A DNA stretch of 64,000 nt. It comes from an uncultured Micrococcaceae bacterium (lineage in GTDB: Bacteria; Actinomycetota; Actinomycetes; Actinomycetales; Micrococcaceae). A program made the position numbers and the translations under genes. Shown here in pieces: positions 30,145-39,951 of the stretch (its first letter is position 1; each line of letters starts with the position of its first letter). The notes under the pieces are model-generated. The model was not told the origin of the DNA. It did no database searches and saw nothing but the letters and a program-made list of their open reading frames with translations. Where the stretch lies: positions 1-64,000 of the forward strand of contig CANNAD010000001.1 of NCBI GenBank assembly GCA_947502645.1, in the 5' to 3' direction.

Positions 30145-30708
30145 ATGCAGAATTTGCTCACCTTCCCCCAGTTTCCAACAGAAGCCTTCCCCCTGGCCGC
30201 TGCAAGCGGCGCACCCAGACCAGTGACTCCCCAACGGGTCCCGAGTTCGAGCATCCCGCAACCCACCGCTATCACTTCTCTGCAGCTTTCACGACAGAAA
30301 GCCGCCGACGCGAACGAACGAGCAGCCAACGCGACTCCACCGATCACACCACCCATTGACGAGAAGCGTGTGTCAGCAATAGCTGCCTCCGTGGGACAGG
30401 CTGCTATTGAGGTGCTCGGTGGTTCGAGACCCATCAAGCAGATGCAGCCCTGGCTCGACGCAAAAAGCTTCGAACGACTTCAGACTCGGACTGCACTGGT
30501 CGAGAATTTCAGGCGCAGGTCTTCGGCCAACACGGCAACGCGCCTTCACCGCGGCATCAGCGTCAGATCCACGCACCTATGCCAGGTCCGCGAAGGCGCT
30601 TATGAAGCGTCGCTGGTTATTTCCGAACCGAGCCGGGTACGCGCCGTCGCCCTCCGTTTGGAGCTCCGCCGTGGAAACTGGAAAGTGACAGCCCTCGAGA
30701 TCGGCTAA
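30145..30708 (+). CDS. Rv3235-family protein
   Basis: This 187-residue protein has a proline- and serine-rich first half and a conserved second half from about 'VSAIAASVGQAAIEVLGGSRPIKQMQPWLDAKSFERLQTR' to 'VRAVALRLELRRGNWKVTALEIG', which matches the Rv3235 family of actinobacteria. Members are commonly found beside secA, as here (12-bp convergent gap). The function is unknown. No signal peptide is visible. Its pairing with the LysM gene suggests a wall or division role, which is only inference. Confidence 0.75.
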   Translation: MQNLLTFPQFPTEAFPLAAASGAPRPVTPQRVPSSSIPQPTAITSLQLSRQKAADANERAANATPPITPPIDEKRVSAIAASVGQAAIEVLGGSRPIKQMQPWLDAKSFERLQTRTALVENFRRRSSANTATRLHRGISVRSTHLCQVREGAYEASLVISEPSRVRAVALRLELRRGNWKVTALEIG

Positions 30709-30720
30709 CGACCGCCGGAC

Positions 30721-33459
30721 CTACTTCCGCCGCTTTTTGGCCTTGTCTTTGGACGATTTAGCGTTGCTTGCCTTTTCTGCCTCTCGAGCCTGGCTGCGGG
30801 AGCGTTCCACCCTCGTATCGACCCCTCCCTGGGAATTGGGAGCACTGAACTGCAGGCTAGCTGGCTTTTCAGGAGCATCGAGGCCAGCGGCCTTGAGACT
30901 TTCGCTCTGTAGAGCACTCCGCCCATCAGTGACCCCAGGGAGGCCAGATGGCGCCGGCGCGGACGTCTCTACCTGAAGGTTGAAGAGATATCCAATGCTT
31001 TCCTCACGGATTGCCTCCATCATCGCCTGGAACATGATGTAGCCCTCGCGTTGGTACTCGACGAGCGGATCGCGCTGGGCCATCGCCCTCAGACCGATAC
31101 CTTCCTTGAGGTAATCCATCTCGTACAGGTGTTCCTGCCACTTCCGCCCGATGACCGAAAGCACCACGCGGCGTTCAAGTTCACGCATATTGTCGAAGCC
31201 AACGGCATCTTCCCGTTCCTGGTACGCAAATTTGGCGTCCGACAGGATCTCGCGATGCAAGAACTCGGGAGTGACCTCGGAGCGCCCGCCAGCTTCCTCG
31301 AAGATTTCCGTAGGCGTCAACGCGATCGGGTATAGCGTCTTCAGATTCGTCCAGAGAGCGTCGTAGTCCCAGTCTTCGCTGCTCCCTTCGACCGTTGCTT
31401 CCTTGACCATCGCGGTAACGACGTCCTCCAAGAAGAACCCAACCTTCTCGTGGAGATCGTCACCTTCCAGGATCCGACGTCGGTCCCCATAGATGGCCTC
31501 GCGCTGACGGTTGAGCACGTCGTCGTACTTGAGTACGTTCTTTCGCTGTTCAGCGTTACGGCCCTCAACCTGCCCCTGAGCATTTTCGATGGCCTTGGAA
31601 ACGATCTTGGACTCCAGCGCGACGTCGTCGGGCATATTGGAGCTGTTCATGATTCGCTCCGCTGCTCCAGAATTGAACAAGCGCATGAGGTCATCGGTCA
31701 GCGACAGATAGAAACGCGATTCGCCCGGGTCACCCTGACGGCCGGAGCGCCCACGAAGCTGATTGTCGATCCGGCGGGATTCGTGCCGTTCGGTTCCCAG
31801 GACATACAGTCCGCCCAGATCGCGGACTTCCTGCTGCTCTGATTCCACTGCTACCTGCGCGGCGGCGAGGGCATCGGGCCAGGCTGCCTCGTACTCTTCC
31901 GGATTCTCGGCTGGGTCAAGGCCCCGCTTCTCCAAGTCGGCAACGGCGTTGAATTCGGCGTTACCGCCCAGCATGATGTCCGTACCTCGGCCGGCCATAT
32001 TAGTTGCTACCGTGACAGCATTCTTTCGCCCGGCCTGAGCGACGATCGCGGCTTCACGAGCGTGGTTTTTGGCGTTGAGCACCTCATGCCGCACCCCAGC
32101 CTTCGCCAACTGCTTGGACAGGTATTCGCTCTTCTCGACGCTCGTGGTACCAACCAGTACGGGCTGGCCCTTTTCATGTTGCTGAACGATGTCTTTCACC
32201 ACTGCATCGAACTTGGCGATCTCATTTTTGTAGATGAGGTCAGAGCGATCGACTCTCGCCATCGGCCGGTTTGTCGGTATGGCTACCACGCCAAGGGAGT
32301 ACGTTCCCATGAACTCTGCGGCTTCTGTCTCTGCCGTTCCCGTCATGCCCGAAAGCTTTTCGTACAGGCGGAAGTAGTTCTGCAAAGTGACGGTCGCGAG
32401 AGTCTGGTTTTCGGCCTTGATCTCGACGCCTTCCTTTGCCTCGATTGCCTGATGCATCCCTTCGCTGTACCGGCGTCCGGCAAGGATACGGCCCGTGTGC
32501 TCATCGACGATCATGACCTCGCCGTTCATGACGACGTAGTCCTTGTCCGGCTGGAACAGTTCCTTCGCTTTGATCGCGTTGTTCAGGAATCCGATCAACG
32601 GCGTATTGGCGGACTCGTACAGGTTGTGGATGCCAAGATAGTCCTCGACCTTCTCAATGCCGGATTCAAGCACGCCAACGGTGCGCTTCTTTTCATCGAC
32701 TTCATAGTCGACCTCAGCCTTGAGTCGCTGGACGACCTTGGAAAATTCTGTGTACCACCGATTCACATCACCCGTAGCCTGACCAGAAATAATCAGTGGC
32801 GTCCGAGCCTCGTCGATAAGGATGGAGTCGACCTCATCGACGATAGCGAAATTGTGTCCCCGCTGGACAAGTTCGGACTTGCTCCACGCCATGTTGTCGC
32901 GGAGGTAGTCGAAACCGAACTCGTTGTTCGTCCCATAGGTGATGTCCGCGTTGTACTGCTCACGACGAACGGAGGGATCCTGATTGGCGAGGATGCAGCC
33001 CGTCTCCATACCCAGGAATCGGAACACTCGTCCCATCAGATCGGACTGGTACTGGGCCAGGTAGTCGTTGACGGTGATGACATGTACGCCCTTGCCCGAC
33101 AGGGCATTCAGGTATGCCGGCGCCGTGGCGACCAGAGTTTTACCTTCACCGGTCTTCATCTCAGCAATATTTCCAAGGTGCAGCGCAGCTCCACCCATCA
33201 GCTGGACGTCGAAGTGACGCAAACCAAGCGTGCGGCCAGCTGCTTCACGGACAGCGGCGAAAGCTTCCGGCAGGAGGGAATCGAGGCTTTCGCCGTCTTC
33301 GTGGCGCGCCCTCAGCCTGTCTGTCTCAGCTCGGACTTCCGCATCTGTAAACTCCCGGAATTCGTCCGAGAGTGCGTTGATGGCGTCCGCGTAGTTCCGT
33401 AGCCGTTTCAGCGTCTTTTTATCGCCTGTACGAAGAACTCGTTCGAGAAGTGATGGCAC
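30721..33459 (-). CDS. secA: Preprotein translocase ATPase SecA
   Basis: This 912-residue SecA motor has Walker A '[11 protein letters not shown]' (104-108), the preprotein cross-linking domain, '[21 protein letters not shown]' and the helicase region '[14 protein letters not shown]' with '[18 protein letters not shown]'. It drives protein export through SecYEG. The C-terminal tail ('[12 protein letters not shown]') is basic and lacks the CXCXSG zinc motif that many SecA proteins carry for SecB or lipid contact. The GTG start has TTGGAG nine bases upstream. Confidence 0.98.
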   Translation of the reverse strand: MPSLLERVLRTGDKKTLKRLRNYADAINALSDEFREFTDAEVRAETDRLRARHEDGESLDSLLPEAFAAVREAAGRTLGLRHFDVQLMGGAALHLGNIAEMKTGEGKTLVATAPAYLNALSGKGVHVITVNDYLAQYQSDLMGRVFRFLGMETGCILANQDPSVRREQYNADITYGTNNEFGFDYLRDNMAWSKSELVQRGHNFAIVDEVDSILIDEARTPLIISGQATGDVNRWYTEFSKVVQRLKAEVDYEVDEKKRTVGVLESGIEKVEDYLGIHNLYESANTPLIGFLNNAIKAKELFQPDKDYVVMNGEVMIVDEHTGRILAGRRYSEGMHQAIEAKEGVEIKAENQTLATVTLQNYFRLYEKLSGMTGTAETEAAEFMGTYSLGVVAIPTNRPMARVDRSDLIYKNEIAKFDAVVKDIVQQHEKGQPVLVGTTSVEKSEYLSKQLAKAGVRHEVLNAKNHAREAAIVAQAGRKNAVTVATNMAGRGTDIMLGGNAEFNAVADLEKRGLDPAENPEEYEAAWPDALAAAQVAVESEQQEVRDLGGLYVLGTERHESRRIDNQLRGRSGRQGDPGESRFYLSLTDDLMRLFNSGAAERIMNSSNMPDDVALESKIVSKAIENAQGQVEGRNAEQRKNVLKYDDVLNRQREAIYGDRRRILEGDDLHEKVGFFLEDVVTAMVKEATVEGSSEDWDYDALWTNLKTLYPIALTPTEIFEEAGGRSEVTPEFLHREILSDAKFAYQEREDAVGFDNMRELERRVVLSVIGRKWQEHLYEMDYLKEGIGLRAMAQRDPLVEYQREGYIMFQAMMEAIREESIGYLFNLQVETSAPAPSGLPGVTDGRSALQSESLKAAGLDAPEKPASLQFSAPNSQGGVDTRVERSRSQAREAEKASNAKSSKDKAKKRRK

Positions 33460-33527
33460 GGGTCATTGCTCCAAATCTGATGCCGCCGGATTCTGGCATG
33501 TTTAGTCTACGTGAGAGACGTCTCAGG

Positions 33528-34766
33528 TCACGTCTTAGTTCCTTCGGCGCTCTCTTCGCCGGAGATGAGCCTGGTCTTCAGTGCGTCCGCGAGTTCTCCG
33601 TCCGATTCAACGATCACTCCCCCAAGGCCCAACCACTCAGCCATCAGCTGCAGTTCCGTTGACAGCTCCGCCGGAGTTTCGACCGGCGCATGGGTCTCCG
33701 CGAAAGCGGACCGGACGATCAGCACCGACCGCTCCCTGTCTGCCTTGAGGTCCACTCTGGCCACGATCTCTTCCCCCAGCAGAAACGGGAGGACGTAATA
33801 TCCGTACTGCCGCCGCTCGGCCGGTGTGTAGATTTCCAGCCGGTAGTGAAATCCGAAGAGAGCTTCCAGCCGCGTACGCTCGAAGATCAGCGAGTCGAAC
33901 GGACTCAGGAGCGCCCGGCCCTGCGCTTTGCGAGGTATTTGCGCTTCGCAATGGCGGTACACACGCTTGTTCCATCCCAGCACGTTGACCGGTTCAAGCA
34001 CCCCCTCCTCAACGAGGCGTGCGACCGCCTCCCCTGACTCTCTGACAGGTGTACGGAAATAGTCGGCAAAACATTTGACCGTGCCGATGCCGTGAGCCCG
34101 GGCAGCCACGCTGATGAGGCGCGTCAGCGCCGCGTCCGGATCAGGGCGTGAGCCGACGTCGGGCGGTGCTGGTGCCACTTTTTCCATCAAGGTATACCGA
34201 CGCTCAAACTGCTTCGTGCGTGAGGCAGCGGAAACCACTCCCTCGGCAAAGAGCTGCTCCAGTATCCGTTTGACCGCGCTCCAGTTCCACCCCCATTCAC
34301 TGCGGTCAGGACGCGCTCCGTAGCCGATCCGGTCAGCCACCTCGCGCGCCGTCAGTGGTCTGGAAACAGCGAGGCAGTCAAGAACGAGTGCCGAAAGCTC
34401 CGCACGCTCGTCCTCCTGCATTCCTTGCGCACCCATCCAGGTACGACGCTGCCAGACACGCAGTTCCGGCAAGAGTGAGGGAAGAACAAAGCTGGCTTCG
34501 TGCGCCCAGTACTCCACGAATCTGCGCGGAGCTTTCCCGGAAAGTCTGTCGACGATCTGCCGGTCGTAGAGTCCAAGACGGGAGAACAAGGGCAGGTAAT
34601 GACTTCGGGTCAGAACGTTGACCGAGTCGATCTGCAGCAACTGGATCTGATCGAGAACGCGGCCCACCTGCCGCGCATTCGCGGGGCGGGTGGGCCGCTT
34701 GTCAGCCAGACCCTGAGCCTTCAAGGCAATCCGGCGTGCTTGGGAAAGGCTCAGGGTGGCGGTCAC
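33528..34766 (-). CDS. YcaQ-like winged-helix DNA glycosylase family protein
   Basis: The 412-residue protein begins 'LSLSQARRIALKAQGL' and contains 'LDQIQLLQIDSVNVLTRSHYLPLFSRLGLYD' and 'FVEYWAHEASFVLPSLLPEL', hallmarks of the YcaQ/AlkX winged-helix family. Members have three winged-helix domains and unhook interstrand crosslinks in E. coli; the 'QIDSV' and 'EYWAHEA' segments are the conserved core. Activity in actinobacterial members is less certain. It lies 10 bp after hpf on the same strand. Confidence 0.88.
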   Translation of the reverse strand: MTATLSLSQARRIALKAQGLADKRPTRPANARQVGRVLDQIQLLQIDSVNVLTRSHYLPLFSRLGLYDRQIVDRLSGKAPRRFVEYWAHEASFVLPSLLPELRVWQRRTWMGAQGMQEDERAELSALVLDCLAVSRPLTAREVADRIGYGARPDRSEWGWNWSAVKRILEQLFAEGVVSAASRTKQFERRYTLMEKVAPAPPDVGSRPDPDAALTRLISVAARAHGIGTVKCFADYFRTPVRESGEAVARLVEEGVLEPVNVLGWNKRVYRHCEAQIPRKAQGRALLSPFDSLIFERTRLEALFGFHYRLEIYTPAERRQYGYYVLPFLLGEEIVARVDLKADRERSVLIVRSAFAETHAPVETPAELSTELQLMAEWLGLGGVIVESDGELADALKTRLISGEESAEGTKT

Positions 34767-34775
34767 TCGACGGGT

Positions 34776-35474
34776 CTACAGCGAGACGGCGGGTTCGTCT
34801 GACCGATAGGCGCGAAGTTCCTCGTGAGGGTCCTCGCCACCTTCGACGCACCGTGAGTCCAGCGTGATGACACCGTATGTCCATCCGCTTCTGCGGTAGA
34901 CAGCAGACGGGGCGCCGGTGCTGGAATCCACGAACAGATAGAAGGCGTGGCCCACCAGTTCCATGTTGTCCACTGCGTCATCAAGGCTCATCGGCGTTCC
35001 GGGGAAAACCTTTCGGCGGATCAGCACCGGTGAGTCGCCGGCGGGAACGTCATTCTCAATGGCGTACCCGTCCTCGGGTGCCTGACCGGCGGGGTTGTCC
35101 AGTTCCGCAGGCAGTGCATCGTCAGACTGGACGCCGCCCTGACGGACAGACACCGGTGTCTGTCTGCCGTGATGCACCTTCCTGCGGTCTCGTGCGCGCC
35201 TGAGACGTTCGAGCAACTTCGTGTAGGCAAGGTCGAAGGCCGCGAACTTGTCGGCGGCGGAGGCCTCGGCGCGGATCACCGGACCGCGTCCGAGAACTGT
35301 GAGTTCGACCGTCAGTGCAGAATCGCTCTGACGGGCGTTGGGCTGTTTGGTGACCTTTGCATCAACTCGTTGCACCTTGTCTCCGAGCTGCTCAATCTTG
35401 CCCACTTTCTCGGCTGTATACTCCCGGAAACGCTCTGAAACGGCAAGGTTGCGTCCATTGATCATAAATTCCAT
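34776..35474 (-). CDS. hpf: Long-form ribosome hibernation-promoting factor
   Basis: The protein has 232 residues. The N-terminal S30AE domain ('MEFMINGRNLAVSERFREYTAEKVGKIEQ') binds the 30S decoding centre. After a variable linker, the C-terminal domain 'VFPGTPMSLDDAVDNMELVGHAFYLFVDSSTGAPSAVYRRSGWTYGVI' mediates 100S dimers. I start at 35474, not 35492, because GGAGGGCACC directly precedes this ATG. A 13-bp perfect hairpin lies in its leader. The gene follows comF, as in M. tuberculosis (Rv3241c-Rv3242c). Confidence 0.95.
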   Translation of the reverse strand: MEFMINGRNLAVSERFREYTAEKVGKIEQLGDKVQRVDAKVTKQPNARQSDSALTVELTVLGRGPVIRAEASAADKFAAFDLAYTKLLERLRRARDRRKVHHGRQTPVSVRQGGVQSDDALPAELDNPAGQAPEDGYAIENDVPAGDSPVLIRRKVFPGTPMSLDDAVDNMELVGHAFYLFVDSSTGAPSAVYRRSGWTYGVITLDSRCVEGGEDPHEELRAYRSDEPAVSL

Positions 35475-35504
35475 GGTGCCCTCCAATATCACTTAGGTGA
35501 CACA

Positions 35505-35539
35505 ACAGCGACTGAAAAATATCTCCTTTCAGTCGCTGT
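35505..35539 (-). promoter_or_regulatory. Perfect 13-bp hairpin in the hpf leader
   Basis: ACAGCGACTGAAA and TTTCAGTCGCTGT are perfect reverse complements around a 9-base loop (AATATCTCC, + strand). The hairpin lies 31 bp before the hpf start codon and 58 bp after the comF-like stop. No T tract follows on the minus strand, so RNA-level control of hpf, or transcript processing, is likelier than termination. Confidence 0.65.
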
Positions 35540-35597
35540 CGACGGGTAGCTGTCTTCGGTGATGTACCCATACTCCAAGGTAGTCCACGGGTCCTCT

Positions 35598-36479
35598 TTA
35601 TTCACCCCCTGTGCGCTGGGAATTTGCTTTGTTCTGTTCTGATCCTCCGGTTCCGGTGGCGGCAGCGATGACGACGGCGCCCGCAACCAGGCCCCCGGAG
35701 TCCCGCAGCGCGCGGGTTACCTCGGCGATGGTCGAGCCTGTGGTGAGAACGTCGTCGACCACCACATACACGTGTCCGGCTATGCCCGCCCGGCAGGACG
35801 CTTTGAGCCGCATTGTTCCCCCGACGTTGGTGGCTCGTTTTCGTCTGCCGAGTCCCTTCTGATGACCGGAGGCGAGTATCGGGGGAAGGATCTGCCTCAG
35901 GGCTGATCGTGTCGTGTACGTCAGCGGTGAGGAGACTACGGTGCCGGCGGGAAGCAGCCGCCGCTTGTCGATGTGTTGCAGGAGCAGACTCACCGGGTCA
36001 TATCCCCTACGTCGGTACGAGCTGGATCTCGACGGCACGGAGATGAGGTGAATTAGCGCGTGGCGGTCACTCAGGTCGTGCACTCCGTGATGAAGCGCCC
36101 CTGCAAGTGCGGCCAGCAACTGCGGTTTGAGGTCCGTGTGACCTTTGTTCTTGTAGGACAGCAGGACCTGAGCGACGACGTCGCTGTAGACGCCCGCAGA
36201 GACTACAGGCAGGGGCTCAAAACTGCCTGCGTCTGCCATTCTGTGTGACCATTCACTTTCTGGAAGGGAGGTCGCTTCGGCTTCCGCACGGAATGGACGC
36301 ACCGTTCCGCGTCGGAAATCCCTGCTGCAGCGATCGCACAAGGATGCATCCACGGTTCCGCAGACCACGCATTCTGTGGGAAATACCAGCAGCCCGAAAC
36401 CGCAGATCGCGTCGATAGTTCGCTTGACGGGCTGTGTCTGTGCCCATTGATCCAGAAGTCCTGCCCAGAAAGAGTTCAC
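35598..36479 (-). CDS. ComF-family phosphoribosyltransferase-like protein
   Basis: This 293-residue protein starts with a cysteine cluster ('ECVVCGTVDASLCDRCSRDF', a zinc-finger-like knot) and ends in a type I PRTase fold with 'YVVVDDVLTTGSTIAEVTRALRDSGG', the PRPP-binding loop. ComF proteins support DNA uptake in Bacillus; in actinobacteria the role is unproven and a nucleotide or DNA-repair role is possible. The start is GTG. It lies between lpqB and hpf, as in mycobacteria. Confidence 0.88.
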   Translation of the reverse strand: MNSFWAGLLDQWAQTQPVKRTIDAICGFGLLVFPTECVVCGTVDASLCDRCSRDFRRGTVRPFRAEAEATSLPESEWSHRMADAGSFEPLPVVSAGVYSDVVAQVLLSYKNKGHTDLKPQLLAALAGALHHGVHDLSDRHALIHLISVPSRSSSYRRRGYDPVSLLLQHIDKRRLLPAGTVVSSPLTYTTRSALRQILPPILASGHQKGLGRRKRATNVGGTMRLKASCRAGIAGHVYVVVDDVLTTGSTIAEVTRALRDSGGLVAGAVVIAAATGTGGSEQNKANSQRTGGE

Positions 36480-36480
36480 C

Positions 36481-36538
36481 TATCCACCATGGGCTCTCCG
36501 GGCGTTCAGTGCCCCGTTCGAACGCCCATGTGTGGATA
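36481..36538 (-). repeat. Nested inverted repeat between lpqB and the comF-like gene
   Basis: Outer arms TATCCAC/GTGGATA (36481-36487 and 36532-36538) enclose inner arms GGGCGTTC/GAACGCCC (36500-36507 and 36520-36527). The minus-strand RNA would fold into a two-part stem between the divergently oriented read-outs. It could be a weak terminator after the comF-like promoter region or a processing site. No T tract is present. Confidence 0.4.
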
Positions 36539-36546
36539 AACCGGGG

Positions 36547-38268
36547 TCAACCGGGGAAGGCTGGATCCCTCACTCCAGCCGTGCCTTCCACCCAGCTGTT
36601 TCCAACACGGCTGTAAATGGCGGTGGTCGTTTCTGCGAATATGTCCTGATCTCCTGTCCCTGCACTGATGCCGGTCATCCCCGACAGCGGCGCCGTTGAC
36701 TGCGATGGAGCTCCCAGACTGATGATCTCCGCACTGACGGGCTCCTCGGCGTCGGCCTGCATCACGACGATAGTTGTTTCGTCGACCCATGCGGCAGAGT
36801 CCGCTGGTCCGCTGGCCTTGATTTCGTAGGGAGCCGCGAGTTCTCGCGGTATGCCGTCGGCTGTGCGCGTAATACCGCTGAGGAGAACCTGGCTCTTGCC
36901 TGCCTGCTCAGCGACGATCAGGGCGCGGGCCCCATCACGTGATATCCGCAGTTCCTTGACCTCGCGGTCCCCCAGCCACTCAGCTGTCAGCTTGACGGCG
37001 TTGCCACGTTTCCCGCCCGGCGGAAGGGCATGGATTCCCCATTGGGCTTCTGGACCGCCGTCGCTGGCGTACCACAACCACCCCATGGGGTCGAAACTTG
37101 GCGCAGTCATCGAGCGGCCCTGACTGACTACGCGCACATTTTCACCTGGAGCCGTCATCAGGAGCTTGTTTCTGTCTCCATTGAGGAAGGCGATTGGTTT
37201 CATCTCGTAGGAAATAGCCGGGTCCCGTGGATTCCACGAACTGATGGAGGGGATGCCAGGAATCGCCACAGGTTGCGCGCCACGATAGTAGGTCAGCTCC
37301 TTGTCGAGCAGGGCAATCTGGGTTATCCCCACGGAAGGGCTCTTCACCACTGGCTCGGGCACGTCGGTGGGCTCAATGACTACCGGGGACTGGCCCGTAG
37401 TCATCTCCACCGAATACACGGTGTTCAGCGACGAGAGGTTCTGTTCGAGCTGACGCTTCATCTGCACCAGTCGTTCATCGGTGGCGTCCTGCAGAATGTC
37501 AGCAGAGAGATCCACGGTCGCCTCGCCCGAGGAGATGGGTACAGAGTTGCTCGGCAGAGTCGTTCCGTCGGGGAATGCACTCACCACGGCACCTTCCAGA
37601 TACGGAGCGGGTCCGGCGAGCATGGTTTTGATGATCTCCGCCGTCACTCCCTGACGCCGGACGAACCACCGCACATCCGGCACCCAATAGCGGTAGGTGC
37701 TGTTGTAGAAGTACAGGCTGTGCGAGCGGAAGAGTGTCGCAACGCTACCTTCCGGCACCAGGATGCCATCCGGAACCTCCTCGATGCGCCACTGGCCCTC
37801 TTTGTTCTTGACCAGTTGCGCGTCAATACTCTCGGTGGTTCCGGCGGCAGTATCACTGCGGATACCCATCGCGTTGATCGACCCCACTACCTCAACCTGG
37901 ATCTGAACGGTCTCGTTCTTGGGCGTCTGGACGGTCTTGGGCTCGGCACGGTAAATCAGAACCCGTTCCTCTGGCTTCCACCGGGCTGCGAGCTTGGGCG
38001 CAAGATATTCACGCGCTACCTGATAATCCTCCTGGAAGCCGCGGCCGGCTGCGATGAAGCCGTTGACAATCTCTACCGGGGTAGCATCCTCCGATGGTCC
38101 CTGAGGGCTGTATGGCACGGGAACATCGAGTGTTCCATCCTGTGGTTCAGCCGTAATGGTCCCTACCGGCCCCACTGTCGGAATTGCGGAGCACCCTGTC
38201 ATGGCCAGCACGAATGCAACGCAAAGGGCGATGAACCACTTTTTTCCGGACCGCGAATCAGCGAACAT
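36547..38268 (-). CDS. lpqB: Lipoprotein LpqB
   Basis: The 573-residue lipoprotein has signal 'KKWFIALCVAFVLAMTGCS' with lipobox 'AMTGC', a GerMN domain in the first third ('GVTAEIIKTMLAGPAPYLEGAVVSAFPDGTTL') and a C-terminal beta-propeller. LpqB binds MtrB from outside the membrane and tunes MtrA phosphorylation in mycobacteria. I start at the second ATG (38268), since GGGAGG stands six bases before it and directly abuts the first. It overlaps mtrB. Confidence 0.95.
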   Translation of the reverse strand: MFADSRSGKKWFIALCVAFVLAMTGCSAIPTVGPVGTITAEPQDGTLDVPVPYSPQGPSEDATPVEIVNGFIAAGRGFQEDYQVAREYLAPKLAARWKPEERVLIYRAEPKTVQTPKNETVQIQVEVVGSINAMGIRSDTAAGTTESIDAQLVKNKEGQWRIEEVPDGILVPEGSVATLFRSHSLYFYNSTYRYWVPDVRWFVRRQGVTAEIIKTMLAGPAPYLEGAVVSAFPDGTTLPSNSVPISSGEATVDLSADILQDATDERLVQMKRQLEQNLSSLNTVYSVEMTTGQSPVVIEPTDVPEPVVKSPSVGITQIALLDKELTYYRGAQPVAIPGIPSISSWNPRDPAISYEMKPIAFLNGDRNKLLMTAPGENVRVVSQGRSMTAPSFDPMGWLWYASDGGPEAQWGIHALPPGGKRGNAVKLTAEWLGDREVKELRISRDGARALIVAEQAGKSQVLLSGITRTADGIPRELAAPYEIKASGPADSAAWVDETTIVVMQADAEEPVSAEIISLGAPSQSTAPLSGMTGISAGTGDQDIFAETTTAIYSRVGNSWVEGTAGVRDPAFPG

Positions 38269-39949
38269 TTTCATCCTCCCCGCCGGTCGATGGTGCTATT
38301 GCCGCGCCGTCCGGCGGGAGTGGAACCGGTGACTTCGTCAGAGTTGTCCCCTGTTTCTTGGGAAAGGTCAGACGGAAGCATGATCCCTCGCCCGGACTAC
38401 CCCAGGCCTGGAGCCATCCCCCATGCAACCGCGCATCTTCGGTTGCGATGGAGAGACCAAGACCGCTACCGCCCGTTGTCCGTGCACGGGCTGGGTCGGC
38501 ACGCCAGAAGCGATCGAAGACCCGTGATGCCTCCAGCGTCGTCATCCCGATCCCATAGTCTCGAACAGCCACTGCGACGGCGTCCTCGTCCGAGGCGATG
38601 ATGATATCCACCGGGTTCCCCTCAGAATGTTCAAGGGCGTTGAGAATGAGATTCCGCACGATCCGATCGATCCGTCGTGAATCCATCTCGGCCATGCATT
38701 TGTCTGTGCTCGAGACGACCCGAAGGTCCGCACCGATGTTGTCTGCCAGGGGTTGCGCCCCGTCAATGGCGTTCTGAACAACGCTGCACAGGTCTACAGT
38801 TTCTGCCTCAAGGACGGCAGCACCAGCGTCAAAGCGCGAAATCTCCAGCAAGTCCGCCAACAGGGCCTGGAATCGCTCCACCTGATTGTAGAGAAGCTCA
38901 GCTGACCGCCGATTGACCGGGTCAAAGTCACGACGGGCATCGTGCAGCACTTCGGCTGCCATGCGCACGGTAGTCAACGGGGTCCGGAGTTCATGAGAGA
39001 CGTCGGAGACAAACCTTTGCTGCATCTGGGACAGCTGTGCCAGCTGCGTGATCTGCTCCTGAAGGCTCGCCGCCATATGATTGAACGAAGCTCCCAGCCT
39101 GGCTACTTCGTCTTCGCCCTTGACGTCCATCCGTTCCTCCAGATGGCCGGCCGCAAGCTTTTCGGAAACGTTGGCTGCATGACTGACCGGGCCCACGACG
39201 GCGCGGGTGACAAACCAGGCGATCGTTCCGATGACGGCCAGCAGGACGGCTCCCCCGACCCACAACACCCCGTGAATCTCGTTGAGGGTATCCTGCATCG
39301 ACCCGAGGTCGTAGACCAGATACAAGGCATATTCGGTCCGTTCCGGGGGCAGCGTGACTTTCGTGCCGAAGGCAAGTGCGGGGATGTCCCGATTCCCGTT
39401 CGGCAGGGACATGGGCGACCAATAGTGGTTATCACCCGCGCGGACAGCTTCGGTCAGTCGGTCCGGGATCTGGCTGCTCATCAACGAGATGCCGTTGGGG
39501 GCCAATCCGGTGTCGCTCGAATACGGCGACATGTAGTAGTTCTTGTTCTCCGCACCTGGAATCGGCGTCAACAGATACTGGCGGGGCGCCTCGGCTCCCG
39601 TACTCTCGAGGATCCGGAGCGTGTCCTGAACCAGCCGCACTGTGGACTCGCTGTCATTAGCGGCAGTGCTGTTGAAAATATCCCTGACGTCAGAAAGACC
39701 TTCACTGGACTCAGCACTCAGCGTCCGCAACCGTTCCTGGTAGAGTGCGCCAGCAATCTGACTCGAGAGAAACGCGCCAACACCGATGAACGCCATCGCG
39801 GCCAGAGTGATGGTAGCGACGACGGTACGGAACTGCAGTGATCGTCGCCATCGGTGGACCGTCTGTCCCCGTAGGTGTCGAAAACTGTCACGGAGTCGTG
39901 GCCGGCTGCGCTCCGCTGCTGCCGCCGGCTTCGGCACAGCGGTAGACAT
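38258..39949 (-). CDS. mtrB: Sensor histidine kinase MtrB
   Basis: The 563-residue kinase has two membrane spans (about 42-63 and 229-249) around a 165-residue extracellular domain, then HAMP (249-302), HisKA with 'VSDVSHELRTPLTTVRMA' (H319), and HATPase with 'RNLILNALEHSEG', 'VRDYGIGM' and 'GGSGLGLSI'. With MtrA it controls cell-wall and division genes in actinobacteria. It starts 2 bp after mtrA and overlaps lpqB by 11 bp. Confidence 0.97.
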   Translation of the reverse strand: MSTAVPKPAAAAERSRPRLRDSFRHLRGQTVHRWRRSLQFRTVVATITLAAMAFIGVGAFLSSQIAGALYQERLRTLSAESSEGLSDVRDIFNSTAANDSESTVRLVQDTLRILESTGAEAPRQYLLTPIPGAENKNYYMSPYSSDTGLAPNGISLMSSQIPDRLTEAVRAGDNHYWSPMSLPNGNRDIPALAFGTKVTLPPERTEYALYLVYDLGSMQDTLNEIHGVLWVGGAVLLAVIGTIAWFVTRAVVGPVSHAANVSEKLAAGHLEERMDVKGEDEVARLGASFNHMAASLQEQITQLAQLSQMQQRFVSDVSHELRTPLTTVRMAAEVLHDARRDFDPVNRRSAELLYNQVERFQALLADLLEISRFDAGAAVLEAETVDLCSVVQNAIDGAQPLADNIGADLRVVSSTDKCMAEMDSRRIDRIVRNLILNALEHSEGNPVDIIIASDEDAVAVAVRDYGIGMTTLEASRVFDRFWRADPARARTTGGSGLGLSIATEDARLHGGWLQAWGSPGEGSCFRLTFPKKQGTTLTKSPVPLPPDGAAIAPSTGGEDENVR

Positions 39950-39951
39950 TC

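Noticed and set aside
32062-33402. 446-codon open frame on the + strand
   Set aside because: It is the antisense shadow of secA.
33509-33533. Nested palindrome at the end of the YcaQ-like gene (ACGTGA, GAGACGTCTC, TCACGT)
   Set aside because: The inner arms have no loop and the stem needs a 3-base bulge. It overlaps coding sequence, so a regulatory role upstream of secA could not be supported.
37030-38601. 523-codon open frame on the + strand
   Set aside because: It lies antisense to lpqB and mtrB, both clear genes, and its composition is shadow-like (rich in Arg and His).
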